A stretch of DNA of 64,000 bases. It comes from Desulfosediminicola ganghwensis (lineage in GTDB: Bacteria > Desulfobacterota > Desulfobulbia > Desulfobulbales > Desulfocapsaceae). The notes under the pieces were generated by a model. That model worked only from the letters and a program-made list of their open reading frames with translations. It was not told the DNA's origin and made no database searches. The translations under genes and the position numbers were made by a program. This document shows positions 37,979 to 47,370 of this stretch, piece after piece (positions within the stretch are counted from its first letter, which is position 1; each line of letters starts with the position of its first letter). Location: NCBI RefSeq assembly GCF_005116675.2, contig NZ_CP050699.1, forward strand, positions 1,759,001-1,823,000. The letters are read 5' to 3'.

Positions 37979-39487
37979 TTATGCTTCGGTCGCTTCACTT
38001 GGTCTTGTTCGCAGGCCAAACCAGAAAATAGAAAACAGTGCCAGCCCCAGGAATAGAAGGGCTACCGGATGTTCCAGCAGTACCCGGTAATTGCCGTCTA
38101 TGATATTCAGTGATTGTGAGAGAGAAAGTTCGAATCGTTCACCAAGAAAAAAGGCGATTACGAAGACAATCACGGAAAAGCCCAGACTACCCATCAGAAA
38201 GCCGAGAACTGCAAAAATAAACATGACGGCAACACCAAACAATCCGCCGGTTGCCAGATAAACCCCGACCGTACAGAGCAGCAAGGCTGCAGGAAATATG
38301 ATCGATTCCGGGGCCTTGATAACTCGTACCCAGAGCCTTAAACCGAATAGCCCGGAAATGAGATTGAGCACATTGGCCATAAGCAGAATACCGAACAGCC
38401 CATAGATGAGTTGGCCCTGCTCTTCGAAGAGCAAAGGACCAGGTTGTACACCATGTATCATCAACGCGCTGATGATGAGGGCTGCGGCGATATTGCCTGG
38501 TATTCCCAGGGTGAGCAGGGGGATCAGGTTGGCACCGGCCACTGCGCTGTTCGCGGATTCGGTTGCGGCTATGCCGTGAATGTTGCCTTTGCCAAAGCTC
38601 TCCGGTTCTTTCGAGGTTTGCTTTGCCGTGGCATAACTCATAAATGATGCTGCGGATGAATCCAGCCCGGGAATTGCCCCCAGCACGGTACCAATTATCG
38701 ACCCCCGAAAAATTGTATAACGGCAGGCCCAGAATTCGCGCCAACTGACTCTCTTGTCTTCAGCTTTTTGCGATTTGGGGATGGTTATGGCGGAGCCGAT
38801 CTTGCCCTGTATCATGGCAAGCCTGCGGAAAATTTCTGCCACAGCCAGCATACCGAGGGCGACAGATACCAGAGGCAGGCCGTCATATAACTCGAAATGG
38901 CCGAAGATAAATCGGGGAGTACTGTTCTCCGGGTCCAACCCGACTGTGGCGCAGAACAGCCCCAGAGCTGCGGCGGCGATGCCCTTGGCCATGGAATCGC
39001 CTACCAGCCCGGCGATAATCGAAAAGGCGAAAATCATCAGGGCGCACACTTCAATCGGGCCCATTTTCAAGGCGAGTGTGGCAATGATCGGTGCTACGGT
39101 AATGAGGACTATATCGCTGAAGGCATCACCGGTCACAGAAGAGTAGAGCGCCATCTTTGTTGCCTTTTCCGGCTTTCCCTGCTGGGTCATGGGGTAGCCG
39201 TCCAGGGTGGTGGCCGCTGCATCGGCGGTGCCCGGGGTGTTAATCAATATGGCAGGAATGGCTCCGCCAACCAGACCGCCCTTGCTGATGCCCATCAGGA
39301 TTCCGATTGCGGCCAGGGGGTCGAGCACAAAGGTGAAGGGAATCGCAATCGCCATGGCCATAACAGGCCCGACACCGGGAATAGCGCCAACCAGTTGGCC
39401 GATTATGATTCCCAGCCAGACAAAACAGAAATTCTGCAGGGTAAGTGCATCGGCAAACCCTGCGAGTATAGTGCTAATATCAATCAT
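37979..39487 (-). CDS. tctA: tripartite tricarboxylate transporter, large permease TctA
   Basis: The 502-residue integral membrane protein of the TctA family has about eleven or twelve hydrophobic segments. Family signatures are GAIPGVGPVMAMAIAIPFTF near residue 35, PAILINTPGTADAAATTLDGYP, AIPGLDSSAASFMSYATAKQ and LIPLLTLGIPGNIAAALI. These systems import carboxylates or sulfonates using an ion gradient and a periplasmic binding protein. It is the last gene of a five-gene operon: GntR regulator, arylsulfotransferase-like, tctC, tctB, tctA. Confidence 0.95.
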   Translation of the reverse strand: MIDISTILAGFADALTLQNFCFVWLGIIIGQLVGAIPGVGPVMAMAIAIPFTFVLDPLAAIGILMGISKGGLVGGAIPAILINTPGTADAAATTLDGYPMTQQGKPEKATKMALYSSVTGDAFSDIVLITVAPIIATLALKMGPIEVCALMIFAFSIIAGLVGDSMAKGIAAAALGLFCATVGLDPENSTPRFIFGHFELYDGLPLVSVALGMLAVAEIFRRLAMIQGKIGSAITIPKSQKAEDKRVSWREFWACRYTIFRGSIIGTVLGAIPGLDSSAASFMSYATAKQTSKEPESFGKGNIHGIAATESANSAVAGANLIPLLTLGIPGNIAAALIISALMIHGVQPGPLLFEEQGQLIYGLFGILLMANVLNLISGLFGLRLWVRVIKAPESIIFPAALLLCTVGVYLATGGLFGVAVMFIFAVLGFLMGSLGFSVIVFVIAFFLGERFELSLSQSLNIIDGNYRVLLEHPVALLFLGLALFSIFWFGLRTRPSEATEA

Positions 39488-39532
39488 TGATGGCCCGTAT
39501 TTTTCATAGCATGTGATGGATAATGGTGGTTG

Positions 39533-39952
39533 TTACGGGAGCGGTCTCTTCAGTAAAAAATCTACGCAAAACCAAGTTAAAGAGGGAAGCACAATGATAC
39601 CGATTGCAAGCCAGTGGTATCGGCGTTCCCCGGTAACGAGCATCAGCACAAGCATCAAAACAGGCGCACCAATAACAAATCCCAGCCGCGACATCAGCCA
39701 GAGCCCCAGAACGCCTATTCCGAGAAAGAGAAGTACCCGGGTCGTAATGCGCCAATCAATTTCAGCTTTTCCTTTAGGGAAAATGAGATGAATACAACCA
39801 GATACGACAATAATGATTGCAGCAATATTGGGCAGAGTTGCTGGCCGCAGCCAACCATAATCCGTGGTTTCGGTATGGTTGGGGATGACCCAGAAGAGCA
39901 GAGCAAGGCCGAGCAGGGCGGTCAAAATCCCGGATAATCGATTGAGCGTCAT
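39533..39952 (-). CDS. tctB: tripartite tricarboxylate transporter, small permease TctB
   Basis: The 139-residue membrane protein has four hydrophobic segments (ILTALLGLALLFWVIP at the start), the size and layout of TctB. It lies between tctC and tctA, 45 bases before the tctA start. It would form the membrane complex with TctA. Confidence 0.88.
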   Translation of the reverse strand: MTLNRLSGILTALLGLALLFWVIPNHTETTDYGWLRPATLPNIAAIIIVVSGCIHLIFPKGKAEIDWRITTRVLLFLGIGVLGLWLMSRLGFVIGAPVLMLVLMLVTGERRYHWLAIGIIVLPSLTWFCVDFLLKRPLP

Positions 39953-40062
39953 GGTGTTTCACTGTGTTGTGTCGGTGGAAAAATCAGTGAAGCGCGCTAC
40001 TGGCAATATGCCGGAACTCTACACTGATTTTTCACCTGGAGTGAGCTGATGAGAAATGCAGG

Positions 40063-41022
40063 CTATTCCTTTTCTTTGTCTTTATTCACCAGGGCGAGAA
40101 TATCGATTTCACCCTGCTGCAACATTTCCAGGGTTCCTTCAGGGCCGAGATTTCTGGCGGTGGCAGTCAAGGTGTTGAACAGGGCCTCCTTGACGCTGTC
40201 TGAGTTGACTGCGTCATCCAGCGCCTTGGCCAAAGCGTCTTTTATTTCAGTGGGCAATCCCTTGGGAGCTGCGATATAAAAATATGGTTCCAGGCTAAAG
40301 TTGTAGCCGCTTTCAATAAGGGTCTTTGCATCTGGCGCATATGAGTGCCGATCTTTACTGAGAGAAGCGATCATTTTTAAATCACCGCTCTTCACATATT
40401 TGATGTGGCCACCAGCGGGCAGGGCGATGGTGGTGTGTCCGCCCAGAACTGACTGGATCTGCTCGGCGCCGCTCTTATGGGTAACAAACTTGAATTTTAC
40501 TCCAGCCTGTTCCGCTACGGGTTCCATTACCATCTGTTGTGGCTTGGCATCAAAAGCAACAGTGATGCCATCTTTTGACTCGGCTGCAAAGCTCAGCAGC
40601 TCTTCAAGGTTATTAAACGGGGCATCGCTTCGGGCCACCATGGCGATTTCGCCCCTCAGGATGGTGCCGATATAATCAAAGCTATCGATTTTGAATGGCA
40701 ATTTGTCACCGCGATGAGCAAGGTTCAGCAGGACTGGCATGTTAACACCCAGGCCAATGGTCTGCCCGTCAGGCTTCTGCCGCATCAAAGTGGAAAGCAT
40801 GGCGATTCCGCCACCACCGGGCTTATTTTCAACAACAACGTTCCAGCCGGTATTTTCCTCAATTTTGGCGGCAATCAGGCGCCCCATGATATCGGTTGAA
40901 CCACCTGCGCCAAAACCAATTTGCAGTTTTACCGGATGCTTGGGGGACCACTCTTGGGCCTGTGCCATCAGGGGCATGAGCATCAAACAGGCGAGAGTGA
41001 AAAATGTCAGTGCTTTTTTCAT
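40063..41022 (-). CDS. tctC: tripartite tricarboxylate transporter, periplasmic binding protein TctC
   Basis: This is a 319-residue exported binding protein. The signal peptide (MKKALTFFTLACLMLMPLMAQA) ends near residue 22. Mature signatures are QIGFGAGGSTDIMGRLIA and VVVENKPGGGGIAM, typical of TctC/Bug proteins that bind carboxylates. It ends 110 bases before tctB and starts 78 bases after the arylsulfotransferase-like gene. The ligand is unknown, but the neighbour suggests a sulfated or sulfonated organic acid. Confidence 0.92.
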   Translation of the reverse strand: MKKALTFFTLACLMLMPLMAQAQEWSPKHPVKLQIGFGAGGSTDIMGRLIAAKIEENTGWNVVVENKPGGGGIAMLSTLMRQKPDGQTIGLGVNMPVLLNLAHRGDKLPFKIDSFDYIGTILRGEIAMVARSDAPFNNLEELLSFAAESKDGITVAFDAKPQQMVMEPVAEQAGVKFKFVTHKSGAEQIQSVLGGHTTIALPAGGHIKYVKSGDLKMIASLSKDRHSYAPDAKTLIESGYNFSLEPYFYIAAPKGLPTEIKDALAKALDDAVNSDSVKEALFNTLTATARNLGPEGTLEMLQQGEIDILALVNKDKEKE

Positions 41023-41100
41023 GGTGTTCTCCTTAATTCGAGTAGGGGGAAGTTGTATATTTGGTTTCGCTCAATTCGAAAGAAATTGTAGAACCCGGGT

Positions 41101-42537
41101 CTACTCTGGGTCAGAGTCAGAGAGGACACAGAGCGCTGGTGAAGTCTGGTAGGGAACAACTCCGTCAACGCTGGTCTCAGATTTCGCTCCTCTCGGGCTC
41201 GCCCCTTTCAACCTGAAATCTTTCACATCCACAGGGACTATCTCCACCTGTTCAGGTACCTCGACCTGGGGAATGTAGTCGTAGGGGTAACGATAGGCCC
41301 TGTAGACCATGTTCATGTTGAAGCTTTTGCCCCAGTAGGGCGAAATATATTCCCAGACCAGTTCATGATCGGCGGTGATTTCGATCAACCGGCCGCCGCT
41401 CCCCTCGGTAATAAGGGTGTTGCCATTGGGAAGGCGCTGGGCTGAGCTGATAAAGGGGCTGTACAGGCGATTACTGTCGGTGGGATGAACCAGACTTGCT
41501 TCCTGGGGTGTATACTGCCAGACGATCTTCAAAGTGATCGGGTCAAATTCCAGAACCCGTGAGTAATCTCTCAGAACATTTTTGGTCCCGGTCGGGCTTG
41601 CCGGATGGCAGCTGCCATATCCGGCCCAGCCGCCATTATCATAGACGAGGATATTGCCTTCGCCCGGCAACCCTTTGGGGATCATGTGGGCGTGGTGCTG
41701 GCCGATAATCCATTCCAGGTCTTTCTCCGGGGTATGGTCATAGTAGGGGCCTACCTTCCAGACCACTTTGCCAGTCTCTTTACTGATGATGAAAATCAGG
41801 TTGGTTTCACGCCCATCGACAATGATATTGTCCGGGTGAAAACGTGTATCACCTGCTTCATACCATTTATTCGGTCCGAGCTGTGACATGGAGTTGAGAT
41901 GCATCCAGTCACCCATGCCACCACCGCAGGGCCGCATGTTCGGATCGCGGGCCAGGGCATTTTTCGCATCTTCCCGAAAGCCGAATTCCTCGAAATGTTC
42001 GCTGCAGACCCACTCCCAGAGAATTTCTCCATCCCAGGAGATTTCATAGATGGTGTCATCAAGCAGGTTTTTGTCGCTTATGTTTTTGCAGACCAGGTTC
42101 TTGTGTCCAAGAATGAGGGTGTTGCCACCATCAACCTGGGCATCCATCTCCGGCACGTAGTAGCCGACTGGATTACCCTGGCGCTGGTAATCGTGATGCA
42201 CCCTTGCCATCCACTGGGGTTGCTCGCCCGGGTCCTCGATATATTCGTACTCGTTGAACTTCCAGACCACGTTTCCGTCCCAGTCCACCTGGATCAGGTC
42301 GCGGTAATCCTGCATACCAAAGAGCGTGGAGCGTTCACCGGTGTGGCCAAGCATCTGGCCACCTTTCAGGAGTTTGTTGGGAAAACCGTGCAACCCTCTC
42401 CAGAGTTTTATTTCCCCGCCGTTCATGTCGATGACCAGGGCGCCAAGCTCTTTGGCTTGAAAGACGGTGTAGCCGTTAAAGCATTTATCGGGGTTATAGA
42501 TGGTGGCACCGGTGGGGTATATACTTGGGTATGTCAT
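41101..42537 (-). CDS. arylsulfotransferase (ASST)-like beta-propeller protein
   Basis: The 478-residue protein resembles bacterial arylsulfate sulfotransferases, which move sulfate from one phenol to another. Repeats of the propeller are visible (VDWDGNVVWKF, YEISWDGEILWEW, FIISKETGKVVWKVG, EITADHELVWEY). Possible catalytic histidines lie in DWMHLNSM and IGQHHAHMIP. There is no signal peptide, unlike periplasmic AssT, so it would be cytoplasmic. It is the second gene of the operon after the GntR regulator and precedes tctCBA. This suggests that it acts on the compound the transporter brings in. The enzymatic activity is inferred. Confidence 0.75.
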   Translation of the reverse strand: MTYPSIYPTGATIYNPDKCFNGYTVFQAKELGALVIDMNGGEIKLWRGLHGFPNKLLKGGQMLGHTGERSTLFGMQDYRDLIQVDWDGNVVWKFNEYEYIEDPGEQPQWMARVHHDYQRQGNPVGYYVPEMDAQVDGGNTLILGHKNLVCKNISDKNLLDDTIYEISWDGEILWEWVCSEHFEEFGFREDAKNALARDPNMRPCGGGMGDWMHLNSMSQLGPNKWYEAGDTRFHPDNIIVDGRETNLIFIISKETGKVVWKVGPYYDHTPEKDLEWIIGQHHAHMIPKGLPGEGNILVYDNGGWAGYGSCHPASPTGTKNVLRDYSRVLEFDPITLKIVWQYTPQEASLVHPTDSNRLYSPFISSAQRLPNGNTLITEGSGGRLIEITADHELVWEYISPYWGKSFNMNMVYRAYRYPYDYIPQVEVPEQVEIVPVDVKDFRLKGASPRGAKSETSVDGVVPYQTSPALCVLSDSDPE

Positions 42538-42576
42538 TATGAAGCGGACTCCTTGCTTTATCTGTTACTGCAGATT

Positions 42577-43299
42577 CTATTGTTTCTTAACTGATTCCGT
42601 TTTGGTGATGAGCTCTTCGAGTGTGTCGAAATGTTGAACCATTACTGCCTCTGCTTTCTCACCGTCCCTGTTCTTGATATGTTCGAAGAATAACTGATTG
42701 TATTCGATATCAATTTTGGCAGTTTCAAGATCAGGTACTTTGCCGAGTACTTTCTGGAACACTTCGACCAGCGCTTCCATCAGACTGCTGATAAAGGGAT
42801 TGTGACAGGCGTTGGCAATAAGGCGATGAAAGCGAATGGCCTTGGTCTGATCGGGGCAGCCTCGCTCGATGGAGACTCTGATATCCCTGATGCATTTTTC
42901 CATCTCTTCAAGATCTTTATCGGTTCGTTTTTCGGCGGCAAGTTTGGCGAGAACCGGCTCGAGAATTCTTCTGAATTCTGCAAGATCACGGGCTGTTATG
43001 CCTCCAAACTGGTACGAGTTGATGACTACATCAACCATTTTTTCCGATCCGGGCTCGGCAACAAAGCTGCCTCCAAATGCGCCACGTTTCTTGACAATCA
43101 GTCCTTCAGCTTCCATCTCACGTAAGGCTTCTCTGGCTGAGACCTTGCTCACGCTGTACTGCTGGGCAATTTCGGCCTCGGGTGGGAGCTTATCTCCGGG
43201 TTTGAAGTGACCATCCAGAATGGACTGTTTCAGAATGGCTTTGATCTGGTCGGAGACCCGCTCTTTGTGTATTTCAGCGCTTTGCAGTTTTTTGGCCAT
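42577..43299 (-). CDS. GntR/FadR-family transcriptional regulator
   Basis: The 240-residue regulator has an N-terminal GntR winged helix (LPPEAEIAQQYSVSKVSAREALREME) and a C-terminal FCD ligand-binding domain from about residue 85. FCD regulators usually bind organic acids. It is the first gene of the operon with the arylsulfotransferase-like and tctCBA genes, 39 bases before the next start, so it is likely the local, self-controlling regulator. A 15-base direct repeat at 43321-43350 just upstream is a candidate operator. Confidence 0.9.
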   Translation of the reverse strand: MAKKLQSAEIHKERVSDQIKAILKQSILDGHFKPGDKLPPEAEIAQQYSVSKVSAREALREMEAEGLIVKKRGAFGGSFVAEPGSEKMVDVVINSYQFGGITARDLAEFRRILEPVLAKLAAEKRTDKDLEEMEKCIRDIRVSIERGCPDQTKAIRFHRLIANACHNPFISSLMEALVEVFQKVLGKVPDLETAKIDIEYNQLFFEHIKNRDGEKAEAVMVQHFDTLEELITKTESVKKQ

Positions 43300-43320
43300 A
43301 GTGACCTCGATAGAAAAAAC

Positions 43321-43355
43321 AAAAGTTAGTTTTTTAAAAGTTAGTTTTTTGTCAA
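43321..43355 (-). promoter_or_regulatory. direct-repeat operator and -35 upstream of the GntR operon
   Basis: Two exact tandem copies of AAAAGTTAGTTTTTT (plus strand) fill 43321-43350. On the minus strand a TTGACA (bases 43350-43355) immediately precedes them, 50 bases upstream of the GntR start. The repeats would lie between -35 and the start codon, a good place for repressor binding. No clear -10 is seen. Confidence 0.55.
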
Positions 43356-43506
43356 AAGCTGAAATTTCCAGAGATTGAGTGTTTTGTCAAGCTGGAAAAA
43401 AATGATATTGGCACGCCTGAACCCAAGTTCGTTGCCAGTTCAGGCGAGATAGGATCCCCAGGAAAATTCAAATTCGCCAAGACTTGCCGGTTGAATCCTG
43501 TTTTGC

Positions 43507-44418
43507 CTAGCCTGGAGTAGGTATGGTGGCACTGCCTGGCTCAGATGAATCAACCGGCTGTTTATCTCTGCCGAGGTAAACAGACCAGATTCCTCCGGAG
43601 ACAATAAGCAGCGCGCCGACCAGGGCAGAGGCGGCGGGAAGCTGCCCCCAGAAGAGCCAGCCCAAAAGGCCCGTGAACAGAACTCCGCTATAGCTGATTG
43701 GCGAGATAACCGTTGCCTTGGCGTAGCTGTAAGCGCGGGTGTAAAACCACATGGTCAGCCAGATAGAAATACCGATGCCGGCCATGAGTGGGATGGTGAA
43801 CAGGGGCATGGGTTGCCAGTTAGTGATGGCCAGCGGCAGGCTGCAGAGGGCGGAGAAGGCAAAATAGTAGAACATGATCCTGCTGGTGGGCTCTGTGAGT
43901 GCAAGAGTCCGCGTCGTTACGATGGAGCCGGCCAGGGTTATTCCGGATAGCAGCCCGATAAGGTGCCAGAAACTTATCAGAGAACCTTGAGGTTTCAAAA
44001 CAACGGCAATTCCGATAAAGCCCATAATCACGGGCAGCCAGCGCAGCAAAGGTAATCGAATCCCTTTCCAGATTAAAAAGATCACCGGAACACATACAGG
44101 GGCTGTATTTCGGAGCAGGCTGGCATCAACCAGGGGAATTTTCTCCAGCGCCAGATAATAGGTGTAAAAGCAGAGCCATCCGGCTGCGCCTCTTATCAGA
44201 TGCAGCCAGGGGTGATCAGTCCTGAAGGTCTGAGTGCCTCTTCGCAATAAAAATGGCAGCATTACGATAGAACAAAACAGGTATTGAATAAAGACGATCT
44301 GCTCTACGGTTACGAATTCAGCGGTGTATTTGGTAGCTGCAGTTGCCAGACTGACAGTCATGGCTGTGGCGAGTGCCAGAAAGGCACCAAGAAACAAATG
44401 TAGTGTCGATTGCTGCAT
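43507..44418 (-). CDS. EamA/DMT-family transporter
   Basis: The 303-residue membrane protein has ten hydrophobic segments and two EamA repeats. It starts FLGAFLALATAMTVSLATAA and has WLHLIRGAAGWLCFYTYYLA, typical of the family. It is read in the same direction as the GntR operon but is separated from it by 207 bases. Substrate unknown. It is not closely similar to the EamA protein at 26.2 kb. Confidence 0.82.
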   Translation of the reverse strand: MQQSTLHLFLGAFLALATAMTVSLATAATKYTAEFVTVEQIVFIQYLFCSIVMLPFLLRRGTQTFRTDHPWLHLIRGAAGWLCFYTYYLALEKIPLVDASLLRNTAPVCVPVIFLIWKGIRLPLLRWLPVIMGFIGIAVVLKPQGSLISFWHLIGLLSGITLAGSIVTTRTLALTEPTSRIMFYYFAFSALCSLPLAITNWQPMPLFTIPLMAGIGISIWLTMWFYTRAYSYAKATVISPISYSGVLFTGLLGWLFWGQLPAASALVGALLIVSGGIWSVYLGRDKQPVDSSEPGSATIPTPG

Positions 44419-44978
44419 ATAACAGGTACCTCAATAAAGAGAGCCGAAGAGTGTTGTTGACGGGGAAGCCGTTAATCAGGTATTTCCCTCGATAACAGTA
44501 TCTTTGTAAAACCTTGCAGAAGCTTGTTACTCTGCTCTTCTGGCGGGATAGCGCATGAACCTCTTACCTTGGAAGTATGACTGATTATCGTGGATTATAC
44601 TCTTAAACTATTATTTTCGTTTGAGATCAAGGTCTAGGAAAAATAATACATGTGCCCCTGCGACCTGCATCCTGGAGATATATCCTGAATACAAAAAGAT
44701 ACGAGGTGATAAGGGCATTTGAGAAGAAAAAAATCGTTATCGATCCCCGGTATTTCTGCATTGATGATATTTGTTGGTTCAAATACCATTGCAAATGTAT
44801 ATCTCTGTATTTCTAAATTCTTCCTTGACAGTAAGCATCCCCGGAGACTAACACTAAATAGTAGTGGGCATATGTCTGTTATGTTACGCGGTCGTAGTTT
44901 CTTTCGAAAGATTTCTGGTGAAACTTTTTAGCTGGGTATATGAGATCCCGGTTAACTCAGAAAACGGAGGTCGTGCAA
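44419..44978. other. intergenic region, 560 bp
   Basis: No gene is convincing. A 70-codon frame at 44719-44931 lacks a ribosome site and similarity. A TTGACA at 44825-44830 could be a -35 box for the small exported protein, but its -10 is poor. Confidence 0.35.
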
Positions 44979-45287
44979 ATGTGGAAGCGTATCTGGCCAC
45001 ACAAACGAGCATTGGCTATGAGCATTGTTGCGATGTTAGTATTTCCAGCACTATCTGTGGGGGACGATGATCTGGGACAGGACTGGTACTGTTCGGAGCC
45101 GGAGGCACATACTACTGCCTACAAGGAACATCTTGGTATGCACCTGGAGAGGGGGGCAGAAGCCATTACTGATGACCTTGACAAGATATACAGTGACGAC
45201 AGTCTTACAGCCGATGAGAAAAAAGTGAGAGCCATCAAGGTAATAATGAAACACCTCACACAAATTAAATCCGGTATGGGAGATTGA
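44979..45287 (+). CDS. small exported protein of unknown function
   Basis: The 102-residue protein starts at ATG 44979, with GGAGG at 44966-44970. A basic N terminus (MWKRIWPHKRALA) and a hydrophobic stretch (MSIVAMLVFPALSVG) look like a signal peptide, with cleavage near residue 29. The mature part of about 73 residues is acidic and helical (LERGAEAITDDLDKIYSDD). It has a single Cys and no recognisable domain. I do not recognise a family. Confidence 0.6.
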   Translation: MWKRIWPHKRALAMSIVAMLVFPALSVGDDDLGQDWYCSEPEAHTTAYKEHLGMHLERGAEAITDDLDKIYSDDSLTADEKKVRAIKVIMKHLTQIKSGMGD

Positions 45288-45737
45288 TGAAAAAATAGGT
45301 GCTGCGCACAGTCGGCAGGATCACCAGAATTTAGGTACTGCCGGGAGATGGATGACAGCTCTTCACCGTTCGTCCCGGCAGCAGCTGCATGCGTATCGGT
45401 GAAAAGGTTTCTTGCAGATGTTTTGCGGGAAAACACCTCATACCCCGCTTCATTGAACATGTTCACAGCCGGGAGTTGCTGACCATTGAGCTGGTTGTGC
45501 TCCGTCCGGAGTAATAGCTTTTCTTACATGTTTCCTCCAACGACAACAATAGCCCAATAGTATCGATCATCACGAGTGAAAATCGAAAGGAACAATTATC
45601 TGAATTTCAATCGGGTAATTAATGCTGCAGCCCCGGGCAATGGAGGGTGTATAATTACAGGTAAAATGGACTTGCTACGAGGTGCGGGTCTGCTCTGTAT
45701 TGAGGCAAATTGAAGATGACTGCAAGATGAGGTGTGT
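45288..45737. other. intergenic region, 450 bp
   Basis: I see no gene, repeat or clear hairpin in this stretch between the small exported protein and the FG-GAP-like protein. The ribosome site AGATGAGG of the next gene lies at its end. Confidence 0.35.
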
Positions 45738-47096
45738 ATGTACCGGCTATTGATAGTTGTACTTCTTTTAATGAGCAATAAGGCAATGTGTAAGGAATTT
45801 GCCGCCAGCATGTCGGTTATTCCCCTGGAAATCGCCGCTCCTGAGAACACCGCTGGAGGGATGATAGCGGCAGATGTCAACGATGATGGCGCCTATGACC
45901 TGATAGTGACAGCTCCGGGATATGTAGGCGCTTATGCAACTGATGGAAGGAGGCTGTGGTCAAAACGCGTTGACATACGCGTGGGGGGACGTGCCGAGTC
46001 GGAAGGCCTGCCAGGTCACCATGCACCGGGCATTCAGGCTGGAGATATCAATGGTGATGGCGAAACCGAGGTCCTGTTTTTCGATCAGAAGAGTACCCTG
46101 CACGTGTTGCGCGGTGATAATGGAAGGGAGTTATGGTCGATCAAACTGGAGCCGCCGAAGGGCGCCAGGCGCTGGGAGCATGTGGTGATCGCCAATTTTC
46201 GCGGCAAAGGTGATCGGGACCTGCTGTTGCAGACAACACACGGCAGTGCACGCCACCGGCTCGGTAAATATCTTGCCGCCCATACGGTGCGTGATCTGCA
46301 AATGGGAAAGATCGCGCCGCTCTGGCAACGGGATGACTTTCTACCCTGTGGTCACAGTGGTGTCCGCGTAGCGGACCTTGATGGTGACGGGCGTGATGAA
46401 GTTCTGGGCGGAACCATCTTGGCTCCTGACGGCAGGCAACTGGTCGCGCTCGAGGTCGTTGGACATATCGACTCATTGTTTGTAGCTGATATTCGCCCGG
46501 ATCTGCCAGGTCTTGAAGTGGTGATACTGGAAGAAGGGCGGCGTAACCGTATCTTTTTAGTTGGCCCGTCCGGCTTAATCTGGGAAACGGACCATAAGGG
46601 CCAGGAACCACAGAATGCCGTTATCGGCCGATTCTTGCCAGGACGCACTGATATGCAGATATGGTGTCGCAGCAGATACAACGAGCACCAGGTACCATTC
46701 GTGTTCGATGCGTTCGGCAGACTGCACTCAGAATACCGAATGGATGATGTCGCCCCAAAAGGCTGGACTATACGCGGGGTTGAGGTGATCCACAGTATCC
46801 AGTGGACCGGTCGCAAGCAATGGTATGCAGTTGCCAAGGAGCGTCATAAGCCGGGGGATGTGGCACTATTCGATCCTGTCACTGGCCGCTTTTTACTGTA
46901 CTTGCCGGAACAGGCGAATCGCCTCTATGTGGCAGATGTTATCGGTGATAGGCGCGAGGAGATTATTGTTTGGAGTGATGACGAGCTCCATATTTATGCC
47001 AATCAACAGCTCAACCCACGCCCGGATGAGCCGCGACTGTGGACACTTCCATATTATCGTCGGAGCAAGATGACCTGGAATTATTATAGTCCGTAA
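45738..47096 (+). CDS. exported FG-GAP/VCBS-repeat beta-propeller protein
   Basis: The 452-residue protein begins with a signal peptide (MYRLLIVVLLLMSNKAMC). Repeated calcium-binding-like motifs DVNDDGAYDLIV, DINGDGETEVLF and DLDGDGRDEVLG are typical of FG-GAP/VCBS or integrin-like propellers. Interspersed PQQ-like strands (GRRLWSKRVDI, GRELWSIKLEP) suggest a hybrid propeller. It is probably periplasmic or extracellular and binds Ca2+ or polysaccharide. Its gene is immediately before the formate/hydrogen island but on its own promoter side. I chose ATG 45738 over the GTG two codons earlier. Function unknown. Confidence 0.75.
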   Translation: MYRLLIVVLLLMSNKAMCKEFAASMSVIPLEIAAPENTAGGMIAADVNDDGAYDLIVTAPGYVGAYATDGRRLWSKRVDIRVGGRAESEGLPGHHAPGIQAGDINGDGETEVLFFDQKSTLHVLRGDNGRELWSIKLEPPKGARRWEHVVIANFRGKGDRDLLLQTTHGSARHRLGKYLAAHTVRDLQMGKIAPLWQRDDFLPCGHSGVRVADLDGDGRDEVLGGTILAPDGRQLVALEVVGHIDSLFVADIRPDLPGLEVVILEEGRRNRIFLVGPSGLIWETDHKGQEPQNAVIGRFLPGRTDMQIWCRSRYNEHQVPFVFDAFGRLHSEYRMDDVAPKGWTIRGVEVIHSIQWTGRKQWYAVAKERHKPGDVALFDPVTGRFLLYLPEQANRLYVADVIGDRREEIIVWSDDELHIYANQQLNPRPDEPRLWTLPYYRRSKMTWNYYSP

Positions 47097-47264
47097 CTTC
47101 TCACCCTCCCGAAAAAAAGCAGCAGATTAATTTCCCTGAAAAAAATCGCCTCTGATTCAAGCGAACTCTGCAGTGCATTTTACCCTTGAGTATTACAATC
47201 CCGTCTCATTCTTCTCATTGAGTTGATAAAACTCTGTGCAATTTGCGGTTGCATGATTGTTGTA

Positions 47265-47300
47265 TTGTGCATGCATAGTGCGCGGTTCATGCATGCAACA
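47265..47300 (+). promoter_or_regulatory. palindromic upstream activating site candidate
   Basis: TTGTGCATGCAT (47265-47276) and ATGCATGCAACA (47289-47300) form an inverted repeat, 10 of 12 bases matching, about 73 bases upstream of the sigma-54 -24 element. Spacing and symmetry fit an enhancer site for the sigma-54 activator encoded at 52.2 kb. A related half-site (GGTTGCATGAT) lies at 47247-47257. Confidence 0.6.
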
Positions 47301-47370
47301 CCTGGCCGCCTCTTCACTGGTGTAATCTCCTATCTGGCTAAATAAACGTGCAAGTTATACCTCGGTGTTT

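Noticed and set aside
44719-44931. Possible 70-residue protein
   Set aside because: There is no ribosome-binding site, no clear signal or domain, and the codons look random.
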